A model generated the notes under the pieces. That model was not told the DNA's origin and did no database searches. It saw only the letters and a list, made by a program, of their open reading frames with translations. Below, piece after piece: positions 43,221-51,838 of a stretch of DNA of 64,000 nucleotides. The DNA is from Cellulosimicrobium funkei (GTDB lineage Bacteria > Actinomycetota > Actinomycetes > Actinomycetales > Cellulomonadaceae): assembly GCF_004519295.1 (NCBI RefSeq), contig NZ_SOZH01000006.1:124001-188000 (forward strand), in the 5' to 3' direction. The position numbers and the translations under genes are program-made. The stretch's first letter is position 1, and the number at the start of each line of letters is the position of its first letter.

Positions 43221-44189
43221 CTACGACGTGCTGACGTGCACGTGGTCGTAGTGGTTCGCGGTCGCGCCGCCGCGGTCCTCCATGCCGGACCACGCGCTCG
43301 CCGGGTCGCCGGCCATCCAGATCTTCTGCTGGTAGATGAGGTACGTGATGCCGAGCGAGCCCGCGTTGGCCTGCAGGTAGCGCGCGATGTCCCAGCCGGT
43401 CTCGCCGCTGATCATGATGTCGACGGCGCGGCCCGTGCCGTGGTCGCCGTCGTCGCCGGGGCGGATGCCGCCGAAGGTGGTGACCTGGGGGAAGTTGGCG
43501 CACACGGAGCGGTAGACGGCGCGCGCGTTGGCGCGCAGCGACGACTCGATCCCGGTGCTGACCGAGCACGCGGCGTCCGAGACGCCGCCGGCGCTCGACC
43601 CCCCGACCGCGGCGGCGGCGACCTGGGGCGCCTCGGGCTGCGACTGCGCGAGGAAGCTCGACTTGATCCACGCGGCCGCGCCGTCCCAGACGATCTGGCT
43701 CCAGTCGCCCTCGGTGACGCCCGTGACGTCGACGGCGGCGCCGAACTCGGTGGTCGCGACGCGCTCGGCGTCCGGGGACGGCGCGGAGCGCACGTTGACG
43801 GCCTCGGTGGTCCAGAGCTGGCCGGTCACGGGCGGCAGGGGCGGGGGCGTCGGGGCGGCCTGGGCGGCCGGCACGACGGCGATCTCCGCCGCGGTCTCGA
43901 CGACCGGGGGCTCCTGGGGCGCCGTGGGCGGCGCGACGCGCTCGGACGAGCGGCTGGCGGCTCCCGTGCCGCGCTCCACGCTCGCGCCGGCGGTGGGGTC
44001 GACGCTCAGCGGAGCGAGGTCGGGGTTGCCCTCCGCAGGCTGGGGGCCCGCGCCCACGGCACCCGCGCCGAGCAGCGTGACGAGCGCCAGCGCGGGGAGC
44101 TTGAGCGACCGGACCGGCAGCGTCGGCAGGGCCGGGAGCCGGAAGGAGCGCGCGGTGGCGGGGGCTGCGCTGTGGCGGCCTCGGGACAT
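43221..44189 (-). CDS. exported SH3-domain protein
   Basis: A 322-residue secreted or anchored protein. A basic N-terminus and hydrophobic stretch (LKLPALALVTLLGAGAVGAG, about residues 29-48) form an export signal; a Pro/Ala-rich linker follows. The bacterial SH3 domain is at about 120-180 (LWTTEAVNVRSAPSPDAERV, WSQIVWDGAAAWIKSSFL). The C-terminal domain (about 215-320: ANFPQVTTFGGIRPGDDGDHGTGRAVDIMI, NHYDHVHVST) resembles the ARB_07466-type domain with conserved His/Asp, found in actinobacterial cell-wall proteins. A peptidoglycan role is inference. GGAGCG precedes the ATG. Confidence 0.85.
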   Translation of the reverse strand: MSRGRHSAAPATARSFRLPALPTLPVRSLKLPALALVTLLGAGAVGAGPQPAEGNPDLAPLSVDPTAGASVERGTGAASRSSERVAPPTAPQEPPVVETAAEIAVVPAAQAAPTPPPLPPVTGQLWTTEAVNVRSAPSPDAERVATTEFGAAVDVTGVTEGDWSQIVWDGAAAWIKSSFLAQSQPEAPQVAAAAVGGSSAGGVSDAACSVSTGIESSLRANARAVYRSVCANFPQVTTFGGIRPGDDGDHGTGRAVDIMISGETGWDIARYLQANAGSLGITYLIYQQKIWMAGDPASAWSGMEDRGGATANHYDHVHVSTS

Positions 44190-44246
44190 GGTGCGCTCCG
44201 GTTCTTCGTGGGTAGGACGCGCCAATGTAACCAAACCGTGATCTGA

Positions 44247-45206
<960 letters not shown>

Positions 45207-45239
45207 CCCGGTCGCCCGCGGCCTCCCGCGAGGCAGCAC

Positions 45240-45285
45240 GCACGACGAGGGGCGCCGTCCGACCGGACGGCGCCCCTCGTCGTGC
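45240..45285. terminator. bidirectional hairpin terminator
   Basis: A perfect 21-bp stem (45240-45260 with 45265-45285) and a GACC loop between convergent genes, the longest uninterrupted stem in the window. Confidence 0.85.
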
Positions 45286-45302
45286 GCTGGTGGAGAGGCG
45301 GC

Positions 45303-45752
45303 TCAGCCGCACTCGTCGCAGATGCCCGTCGCAGGCAGGACCGTGAAGCACGTGGGGCACACGGCCGGCGGCTTCTCGGGCTCCGCGGAGCGGGCGGTCG
45401 TGCGGCGCGGCGTGCGCGTCGCGGGCGCGGCCTTCGCCGTGGCCCGACGCGCGGGTGCGGGGGCCGCCGCGGGGGCGGCACCGGGCACGTCGAACCCGCG
45501 CTTGCGCAGCAGGTCCGCGACGCCGACGGGGCTGCTGCGGAACTCCTCGGCGGTCGCGACGCGGCCGGTCGCGTACCGGTGCGCGACGCCGAGGATCGCC
45601 TGCGCGTCGTAGACGCGGTCCTCGTGGACGAGCGGGGTGCCGGGGGACGCGGTGAACCCGTAGACCCCGAGGAACGCGTCCCGGCCCCGGTCGTCCCAGT
45701 CCGCGAGGGCCTGGAGGATGTGCTGCCGGGTCACTGCCGAGAAGGTTGCCAC
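45303..45752 (-). CDS. ScoMcrA head-domain-like protein with zinc ribbon
   Basis: A 149-residue protein. The first about 88 residues (TRQHILQALADWDDRGRDAF, YGF, LVHEDRVYDAQAILGVAHRY, LLRKRGFDV) match the N-terminal head domain of the Streptomyces methyl/phosphorothioate-dependent nuclease ScoMcrA. A basic Ala/Arg/Thr linker follows and the end is a zinc ribbon, CPTCFTVLPATGICDEC. No HNH or SRA domain is present, so no nuclease activity is implied; nucleic-acid binding is plausible. GTG start 6 nt after TAGGCT. Confidence 0.75.
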   Translation of the reverse strand: MATFSAVTRQHILQALADWDDRGRDAFLGVYGFTASPGTPLVHEDRVYDAQAILGVAHRYATGRVATAEEFRSSPVGVADLLRKRGFDVPGAAPAAAPAPARRATAKAAPATRTPRRTTARSAEPEKPPAVCPTCFTVLPATGICDECG

Positions 45753-45758
45753 GGCACG

Positions 45759-45764
45759 AGCCTA
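45759..45764 (-). promoter_or_regulatory. -10 box of the ScoMcrA-head gene (leaderless)
   Basis: TAGGCT on the minus strand, 6 nt before the GTG start; no ribosome binding site. Confidence 0.6.
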
Positions 45765-45843
45765 GACCGCCCCGCGGGACCCCTCGGACGACGAGCGCGT
45801 GACCTTCCGCACGCGCTCGTGCGGGGCCTTGGACGCCCGCGGA

Positions 45844-46776
45844 TCAGGGCACGGTGTACCCCGCGGCGCGGAACATCTCGTACCACTCCGCACGGGTGAG
45901 CGGGACCTCCGAACCGAGCGCGGCGCCGGCGACCCGGTCGGGGCTCGTCGTGCCGAGAACGACCTGCGTCCGCGCCGGGTGGCGCGTGATCCACGCGGTC
46001 GCGATCGCGATGGGCGGCACGTCGTACCGGGCGGCGAGGCGGTCGATCACGTCGTTGAGCTCGGGGTACTTCTCGGACCCCAGGAACACGCCCGTGAAGA
46101 ACCCTGCCTGGAACGGAGACCAGGCTTGGATCGTGATGTCGTGGAGACGGCAGTAGTCGAGGATGCCCTCGTCGCGACTGATCGACTGGTCGAGGGCCTG
46201 CATGTTCGCGGCGACGCCCTGCGCGACGAGCGGGGCGTGCGTGACGGAGAGCTGGAGCTGGTTCGCGACGATCGGCTGCTCGACGTACCGGCGCAGCAGC
46301 TCGATCTGGCCCGGCGTGTGGTTCGAGACCCCGAACGCCCGCACCTTGCCCGCGGCGTGCAGGTCGGAGAACGCGCGCGCGACCTCCTCGGGCTCGACGA
46401 GGGCGTCGGGGCGGTGCAGCAGCAGGATGTCGAGGTAGTCGGTGCGCAGGGCCTCGAGCGAGCCCTCGACGGACGCGACGAGGTGCTCGTACGAGAAGTC
46501 GAAGTAGGGGCCCTCGGGCACGATGCCGGCCTTGGACTGGATGACCCACTCCGCGCGCTCGGCGGGGGAGAGGTCGAGCGCCTCGGCGAAGCGACGCTCG
46601 CAGCCGTGGAGCTCGGAGCCGTACACGTCGGCGTGGTCGAGGAACGTGATGCCGGCGTCCCGTGCGGTGCGCACGAGGGTGCGGACCTCGTCGTCGGTCT
46701 TGTCCTGGATGCGCATGAGGCCGAGCACGACGTCCGGGACGACGATGTCGGTGCCGGTCAGGGTGAAGGTCTTCAT
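45844..46776 (-). CDS. aldo/keto reductase (YdhF-like)
   Basis: A 310-residue reductase of the AKR fold. VVPDVVLGLMRIQDKTDDEV, GITFLDHADVYGSELHGCERRF (catalytic Asp, Tyr), VIQSKAGI (Lys), LDILLLHRPDALVEPEEVA (His) and FGVSNHTPGQIELL are clear, as is IQAWSPFQAGFF. It resembles E. coli YdhF, physiological substrate unknown. The frame extends to 46866, but ATG 46776 has GGAG upstream and fits. It is divergent from a LysR regulator across a 244-bp gap, so LysR may control it. Confidence 0.9.
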   Translation of the reverse strand: MKTFTLTGTDIVVPDVVLGLMRIQDKTDDEVRTLVRTARDAGITFLDHADVYGSELHGCERRFAEALDLSPAERAEWVIQSKAGIVPEGPYFDFSYEHLVASVEGSLEALRTDYLDILLLHRPDALVEPEEVARAFSDLHAAGKVRAFGVSNHTPGQIELLRRYVEQPIVANQLQLSVTHAPLVAQGVAANMQALDQSISRDEGILDYCRLHDITIQAWSPFQAGFFTGVFLGSEKYPELNDVIDRLAARYDVPPIAIATAWITRHPARTQVVLGTTSPDRVAGAALGSEVPLTRAEWYEMFRAAGYTVP

Positions 46777-46989
46777 CGGTGGAGCTCCTTCGCAGGGTGG
46801 GCGGGTCGGGTGCGCGACGTCGGTGTCTGGGATCCGAGAGTGCGCTGCCCCAGGGGGCGTTCCCACGGGTCGGGGGTAGGAAGGGACGTCGTCCGCCCGG
46901 GGGCGGGGGTGCCGGACGACCCGAGCGAGCCCGGTCGGGCCGCGGCTGCTCGAGCCTAGGAAGCGATAACCTAGAAGTCCAACAACTAG

Positions 46990-47002
46990 TATTTGTCAAA
47001 TA
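46990..47002. promoter_or_regulatory. LysR-type T-N11-A box
   Basis: TATTTGTCAAATA, a perfect dyad around one base that fits the LysR consensus T-N11-A. It is 18 bp before the lysR start and in the only AT-rich stretch of this region. CTAG occurs twice just upstream (46970-46988), spaced 11 bp apart. Likely site for autoregulation and control of the divergent reductase. Confidence 0.65.
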
Positions 47003-47020
47003 GAGAACTGTGAGTGGTCA

Positions 47021-48001
47021 ATGGATCTTCGTCAGATGGAGTACCTCGTCGCGCTCGCGGACGAACGCCAGTTCACCCGCGCCGCCCAGCTCGTCGGCGT
47101 CTCGCAGTCGGGGCTCTCCGCCGCGGTCCGCAGCCTGGAGGAGGAGCTCGGCGCGAGCCTGTTCACGCGGACGACGCGGCGCGTCGAGCCCACCGAGGCC
47201 GGTCTCGCGCTGCTCCCGCACGCACGCTCCATGCTCGCGCAGGCGGCCGCCGCTCGCGACGCGGTCGTGCGGGCGACGCGCGCGCTGTCCGGCTCGCTGC
47301 GCGTCGGCTCGGAGCAGTGCCTGGGCGTCCTCGACGTGACCGCCCTGCTCGAGCGCTTCCACCGCCGCTACCCGCAGGTGGAGATCCACTTCGCGCAGGC
47401 GGGCTCGCACGACCTCCTCGCGCGCGTCCGCGAGGGCGACCTCGACGTCGCGTTCGTCGCGACCACCGAGCACCTGGGGCCGCTGTCCCAGACGGTCCTG
47501 GGCAGCGAGCCGCTCGTGCTCGTGTGCGCGCCCGAGCACCCGCTCGCCGGGAGGGGCCGGGTCGAGTGGTCCGACCTCTCGGGCCAGGAGTTCGTCGACT
47601 TCGACCCCTCGTGGGGCGCGCGGCCGGTCAACGACGCGACGTGCGCCGCGCACGGCGTCCACCGGCGCGTGCGGTGCTCGGTCAACGACGTGCACACGCT
47701 CCTCGAGCTCGTCGACCGGGGGCTCGGCATCGCGCTCGTGCCGCGCCACGTCGCGGGCAAGCCGGAGGCCGAGCGCCTCGTCACGCTCGCGCTGCCGGAG
47801 GGCGGTGCGCCGAGCTGGGTCGTCTCCGTCGTCACGGGGCGCTGGGACCGCGGCGCCTCGGCCGCGCCGCAGCTCCTGGAGCTCCTCGCCGACGCCCCCG
47901 CGTGCCGCGGCGTCGAGGTCGCCCGGACGGGCGCCGCGGCGTCGCGCACGGGTGTCGAGGTGCCGAGCGCTGCCGTCGAGGCCGTGGCGGAGGCCCGGTG
48001 A
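47021..48001 (+). CDS. LysR family transcriptional regulator
   Basis: A 326-residue regulator. The winged helix-turn-helix is at residues 1-60 (MDLRQMEYLVALADERQFTRAAQLVGVSQ, SLEEELGASLFTRTTRRVEPTEAG); the effector domain follows from about 90 (LRVGSEQCLGVLDVTALLERF, FDPSWG, DRGLGIALVPRHVA). Effector unknown. It is divergent from a reductase and overlaps the MFS gene by GTGA, suggesting control of one or both. Confidence 0.93.
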   Translation: MDLRQMEYLVALADERQFTRAAQLVGVSQSGLSAAVRSLEEELGASLFTRTTRRVEPTEAGLALLPHARSMLAQAAAARDAVVRATRALSGSLRVGSEQCLGVLDVTALLERFHRRYPQVEIHFAQAGSHDLLARVREGDLDVAFVATTEHLGPLSQTVLGSEPLVLVCAPEHPLAGRGRVEWSDLSGQEFVDFDPSWGARPVNDATCAAHGVHRRVRCSVNDVHTLLELVDRGLGIALVPRHVAGKPEAERLVTLALPEGGAPSWVVSVVTGRWDRGASAAPQLLELLADAPACRGVEVARTGAAASRTGVEVPSAAVEAVAEAR

Positions 48002-49230
48002 CCGCCCCCGCGGGCACCGACGCACCGCTCTTCCCGCTGCGCAGCGTCGTCCTCGGCGCGTTCCTCCCCACGCTCGTCCTCGAGATCGGCGTGGGGGCCA
48101 TGCTGCCGGTCGTCGCCGTCACGGCCACGGGCCGGGGCGCGAGCCTCACGGTCGCCGGGCTCGTCGCCGCGCTCGTGCCGATCGGCAAGATCCTCTTCGA
48201 CCTGCCCGCCGGGGCGCTCGCCCAGCGCCTCGGCGACCGTGCGGCCATGCTGCTCGCCGGGGGCGTCGCGGCGGTCGCCTTCGCGACGATCGCGCTCACC
48301 CCCAGTCTGTGGGGCCTCGCGGCGGGAGTCCTCGCGCTCGGTGCGTCGACCGCCGTCTTCAACCTCGCCCGGCAGGCGTACCTCACCGAGATCACGCCCC
48401 CGCTGCGCCGGGCCCGCGTCCTGTCGACGCTCGCGGGCGTGCACCGGATCGGGCTGTTCCTCGGCCCGTTCGCGGGCGCGGCGGTCATCGCCGCGACGGA
48501 CGTGCGCGGCGCCTACTGGCTCGGGACGGGCGCCGCCCTCACCGCGGTGGTGGTGCTCGCCGTCGTGCGGCCGGACCCCGCGGAGGCCGGGCGTGCTCGA
48601 CTGCGCGGCGCGCGGGCCGTGCCGCGGGTCGGCATCGCCCGCGTGGCGCGCGACCACCGCCACCTGTTCGCGACGCTCGGCGTGGCGATCCTCCTGGTCA
48701 GCGCGGTCCGTGGGGCCCGGCAGACCGTCATCCCCCTGTGGGGCGAGCACCTGGGGCTCGACGCCGAGGTGACGTCGCTGATCTTCGGCGTCTCCGGTGC
48801 GCTCGACATGCTGCTCTTCTACCCGGCGGGCAAGGTCATGGACCGGTTCGGGCGCCTGTGGGTCGCCGTGCCGTCCATGCTCACGATGGCCGTCGGTCTC
48901 GCGGTGCTGCCGCTCGCGCACACCGCCCCCGCGCTCGCGGTCGTCGCGGCCGTGCTCGGGGTCGGGAACGGCATGGGCTCGGGCATCGTCATGACGCTCG
49001 GCGCCGACGTCGCGCCCACGGACGTGCGCCCGACCTTCCTCAGCGCGTGGCGCCTGTTCCAGGACACCGGTGACGCCCTCGGCCCGCTCGTGCTGTCGGC
49101 CGGTGCGGCGCTGGGGTCGCTCGCCGCGGGCGTCTGGGCGACGGCGGCGCTCGGCGCCTGCTCCGCGGCCGCGCTCGCGCGGTGGGTGCCTCGGCACTCG
49201 CCGCTCGCGAACCTCGTCCGACGCCGCTAG
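47998..49230 (+). CDS. MFS transporter
   Basis: A 410-residue major facilitator with 12 predicted helices: FLPTLVLEIGVGAMLPVVAV (TM1), LAQRLGDRAAMLLAGG (loop 2-3, the A motif of MFS), RQAYLTEITPPLRRARVLSTLAGVHRIG and KVMDRFGRLWVAVPS in the second half. Substrate unknown; co-transcribed with the LysR gene, with which it overlaps by 4 bp, which is common for exporters induced by their substrate. Confidence 0.9.
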   Translation: MTAPAGTDAPLFPLRSVVLGAFLPTLVLEIGVGAMLPVVAVTATGRGASLTVAGLVAALVPIGKILFDLPAGALAQRLGDRAAMLLAGGVAAVAFATIALTPSLWGLAAGVLALGASTAVFNLARQAYLTEITPPLRRARVLSTLAGVHRIGLFLGPFAGAAVIAATDVRGAYWLGTGAALTAVVVLAVVRPDPAEAGRARLRGARAVPRVGIARVARDHRHLFATLGVAILLVSAVRGARQTVIPLWGEHLGLDAEVTSLIFGVSGALDMLLFYPAGKVMDRFGRLWVAVPSMLTMAVGLAVLPLAHTAPALAVVAAVLGVGNGMGSGIVMTLGADVAPTDVRPTFLSAWRLFQDTGDALGPLVLSAGAALGSLAAGVWATAALGACSAAALARWVPRHSPLANLVRRR

Positions 49231-49287
49231 TCCGCGCCGCGCTCGGGCGCGGGTGGGGCGTCGGGCCGGGCCGCGCGACGGCCCGGC

Positions 49288-49506
49288 TCAGACGAGCGTG
49301 AGGACGCCCAGCACCCCGACGGCGAGGGCGAGCGCGAGCGAGACGGCGATGAGCACGACGTGCACGGTGAGGAAGCGCGTCGCGCGGCCGTCGGCGTCGC
49401 GCGAGCGGGGGTCCTTGGCGATGCGCTGGAGGAAGCGCGGCCAGATGAGCAGGTTCCAGGCGGCCGTGACGAGCAGGACCACGGACCAGACGACGGGGAT
49501 CTCCAC
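49288..49506 (-). CDS. SCO4848 family membrane protein
   Basis: A 72-residue two-helix membrane protein: PVVWSVVLLVTAAWNLLIWPRF at the start, KDPRSRDADGRATRFLTVHVVL in the loop and a second helix at the end. This pattern matches the small actinobacterial SCO4848 family, function unknown. GTG start. It is convergent with the MFS gene and divergent from the siderophore-interacting protein. Confidence 0.8.
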   Translation of the reverse strand: MEIPVVWSVVLLVTAAWNLLIWPRFLQRIAKDPRSRDADGRATRFLTVHVVLIAVSLALALAVGVLGVLTLV

Positions 49507-49590
49507 GTCCCGAGCATGCCAGGAGGCGTCGGGTGCCTCGGGCGGGGCGGCCGCGGGCAGCGTGTGGGATCCAGCACATCGACGCAGGCG

Positions 49591-49609
49591 TGAGGTGAGG
49601 CTAACCTCT
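49591..49609. promoter_or_regulatory. DtxR/IdeR-type iron box
   Basis: TGAGGTGAGGCTAACCTCT agrees with the consensus TTAGGTTAGGCTAACCTAA at 15 of 19 positions, including the central GGCTAACC. It is 68 bp upstream of the siderophore-interacting protein, a typical iron-repressed gene. Confidence 0.8.
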
Positions 49610-49677
49610 CTCGTGGTCGACGCGCTCGCGGGGCCGCCGTTCCGCCCGGGGAGCCGGGCGTCGCAGAGGAGCCGCCG

Positions 49678-50505
49678 GTGTCCGTCAAGACCGTCAAGCC
49701 CCAGGACGCGCACGTCGTCACGCTGAGCGTCGTCGGGCGCGAGCGGGTCAGTCCGAACGTCGTGCGGGTCACGCTCGGGGGAGACGAGCTGGACCTCTTC
49801 ACCCCGCTGGGGTTCGACCAGTGGTTCCGGCTCTTCCTCCCGCGCGAGGACCAGGACGCGCTGCGGCTGCCGACCCGCGCGTCGGGCCTCTGGTACGTCC
49901 AGTACCTCGCCACGCCGAAGGCGCGCCGCCCGTGGGTGCGGAACTACACCGTGCGCGCCGTGCGCCCGGGCCTGCGCGAGCTGGACGTGGACTTCGTCGT
50001 GCACGGCGACGCGGGGCCCGCGTCCTCGTTCGCGCTGTCCGCCGAGCCGGGGGACCGCGTGGGCCTGCTCGACCAGGGGATCGGCTACCACCCGCGCGTC
50101 CCGCACGACTGGACGCTCCTCGTCGCCGACGAGACCGGGCTGCCCGCGGTCGCGGGGATCTGCGAGTCCCTGCCCGACGACGCGCGCGGCCTCGCGGTGG
50201 TCGAGGTCCCCGAGGCGGCGGACGCCCAGGAGTTCCGCGTGCCCGCGGGCGTCGAGCTGCGCTGGCTGGCGCGCGACGGCGCACGGCCCGCGGGCGGCGG
50301 CGACCACGACCTGCTGCCGGGTCGTCTCGCGCTCGACGCCGTACGGTCGGCCGACCTGCCCGCCGGTCCCGGCTACGCGTACGCGGTCGGGGAGTCGGCG
50401 CTCGCCACGGGCGTGCGTCGCCACCTGGTCAACGACCGGGGCGTGCCGAAGGCGCACGTCGACTTCGTCGGGTACTGGCGCCACGGGCACGCGGCGTCCG
50501 CCTGA
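49678..50505 (+). CDS. siderophore-interacting protein (ferric-siderophore reductase)
   Basis: A 275-residue flavoprotein of the SIP/ViuB family that reduces and releases iron from siderophores in the cytoplasm. The FAD domain has VSPNVVRVTLGGDEL, WYVQYLATPKARRPWVRNYTVR (RxYT motif) and the C-terminal part has LLVADETGLPAVAGICESLP and YAYAVGESALATGVRRHLV, which are SIP signatures. GTG start. The iron box upstream and the lack of siderophore genes nearby suggest use of imported siderophores. Confidence 0.93.
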   Translation: MSVKTVKPQDAHVVTLSVVGRERVSPNVVRVTLGGDELDLFTPLGFDQWFRLFLPREDQDALRLPTRASGLWYVQYLATPKARRPWVRNYTVRAVRPGLRELDVDFVVHGDAGPASSFALSAEPGDRVGLLDQGIGYHPRVPHDWTLLVADETGLPAVAGICESLPDDARGLAVVEVPEAADAQEFRVPAGVELRWLARDGARPAGGGDHDLLPGRLALDAVRSADLPAGPGYAYAVGESALATGVRRHLVNDRGVPKAHVDFVGYWRHGHAASA

Positions 50506-50507
50506 CG

Positions 50508-50537
50508 CGCCCCGCGCGCGTCGTCGGGCGCGGGGCG
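50508..50537. terminator. hairpin between convergent genes
   Basis: A 10-bp stem, CGCCCCGCGC with GCGCGGGGCG, around a 10-nt loop, between the siderophore-interacting protein and the desaturase genes. Confidence 0.5.
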
Positions 50538-50575
50538 TCGTGCAGCGGGTCGTCGTGCCGCAGGGGGAGGGTCGG

Positions 50576-51685
50576 TCAGACCCGGCGGAGCTGGCGGAAC
50601 ATCGGGCAGTCGAACGGGTCGCGCGCCGAGAGCCCCACGCGGTTGAGGTACCGGACGACGATCGCGTAGGACTGCACGAGGCTCGTCTCCGTGTACGGCA
50701 GGCCGAGGTGCGCGCAGTGCTCGCGCACGATCTCGCGGGCCCGCGCGAGGTGCGGGCGCGGCATGCTCGGGAACAGGTGGTGCTCGATCTGGAAGTTGAG
50801 CCCGCCCATGAGGATGTTCATCCACCACCCGCCGCGGATGTTCCGCGAGGTGAGGACCTGCTTGGACAGGAAGTCGATCTTGCTGTCGGCGGGGATGATC
50901 GCCATGCCCTTGTGGTTGGGGGCGAACGACGCCCCCATGTAGACGCCGAAGACGGCGAGCTGGACGCCCAGGAAGGCGGCTGCGAGGCCGAGCGGCAGGA
51001 ACCAGACGACCGCCCCGACGTAGAGCGACAGGCGCAGCGTGATGGTGACGATCTCGATGACGCGCGTGCGGACGTCGCCGCGCGCGCGGCCGCCGGCGAG
51101 GAGCGAGCGGAACGCCTGCACGTGCAGGTTCACGCCCTCGAGCGTGAGGAGCGGGAAGAACAGCCAGCCCTGGTAGCGGTTGATGACCGCCCGGAAGCCC
51201 TTCGCGACCTCCGCGTCCTCCTCGAGGAACACGACGACGTCGGGCGCGATGTCCGGGTCCTTGCCGCGGCGGTTCGGGTTCGCGTGGTGGCGCGTGTGCT
51301 TGTTCATCCACCACGAGTGGCTGATGCCGACGACGCCGTTGGCCAGCACCTTCCCGAGGCGGTCGTTCGCCGGGCCGGACGCGAAGACCTGGCGGTGCGA
51401 CGCCTCGTGCGCGACGAACGCGAACTGGGTGAGGATCAGGCCCAGCGCCCCGGCGACGAGGAGCTGGAACCACGAGTCGCCCAGGAGGACGAACCCGGCG
51501 ACAGCGCCGCCGAGCGCGAGCGTGAGGACCCCGAGGGTCCACAGGTAGTAGGCGTGCGTGCGGTGGAGCAGGCCCGCGTCGCGCACCGTGCGCGACAGTG
51601 CGCTGTAGGTGCTGGTGACGGCACCGGGCTCGTCGGTCCGAGGGCGGGTGGCCCGGAAGCCCGGGCGCACTGCGGCAGAGGTCAT
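50576..51685 (-). CDS. acyl-CoA/fatty acid desaturase
   Basis: A 369-residue membrane-bound di-iron desaturase. All three histidine boxes are present: HEASHRQ (about residue 100), HTRHHANPN (about 135) and QIEHHLFPS (about 300), with membrane helices in between. It introduces double bonds into fatty acyl chains using oxygen and adjusts membrane fluidity. The ATG has GAGGAC upstream. Similar to actinobacterial DesA3-like enzymes. Control may act at the palindrome in its promoter. Confidence 0.92.
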   Translation of the reverse strand: MTSAAVRPGFRATRPRTDEPGAVTSTYSALSRTVRDAGLLHRTHAYYLWTLGVLTLALGGAVAGFVLLGDSWFQLLVAGALGLILTQFAFVAHEASHRQVFASGPANDRLGKVLANGVVGISHSWWMNKHTRHHANPNRRGKDPDIAPDVVVFLEEDAEVAKGFRAVINRYQGWLFFPLLTLEGVNLHVQAFRSLLAGGRARGDVRTRVIEIVTITLRLSLYVGAVVWFLPLGLAAAFLGVQLAVFGVYMGASFAPNHKGMAIIPADSKIDFLSKQVLTSRNIRGGWWMNILMGGLNFQIEHHLFPSMPRPHLARAREIVREHCAHLGLPYTETSLVQSYAIVVRYLNRVGLSARDPFDCPMFRQLRRV

Positions 51686-51761
51686 GTGTCCTCGCAGGGG
51701 TGTCGGTGTCGACTTCCCAGCCGCGGAGGTGAGCAGGTGCTCGTCGTGCAGATGACCCCAC

Positions 51762-51777
51762 CCTACGGGACCGTAGG
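51762..51777. promoter_or_regulatory. palindrome overlapping the desaturase promoter
   Basis: CCTACGGGACCGTAGG, 7-bp arms around GA. On the minus strand the -10-like TAGGGT (51760-51765) overlaps the palindrome, 75 bp before the desaturase start, so a repressor bound here would block transcription. The protein is unknown; the GlxA-type regulator gene is immediately upstream. Confidence 0.45.
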
Positions 51778-51838
51778 TTGCGCGCGCGAGGGGGCCGGGT
51801 GAAGGAGTCGCGAAGGAGCGACACCTCCTCCGGAGGGG

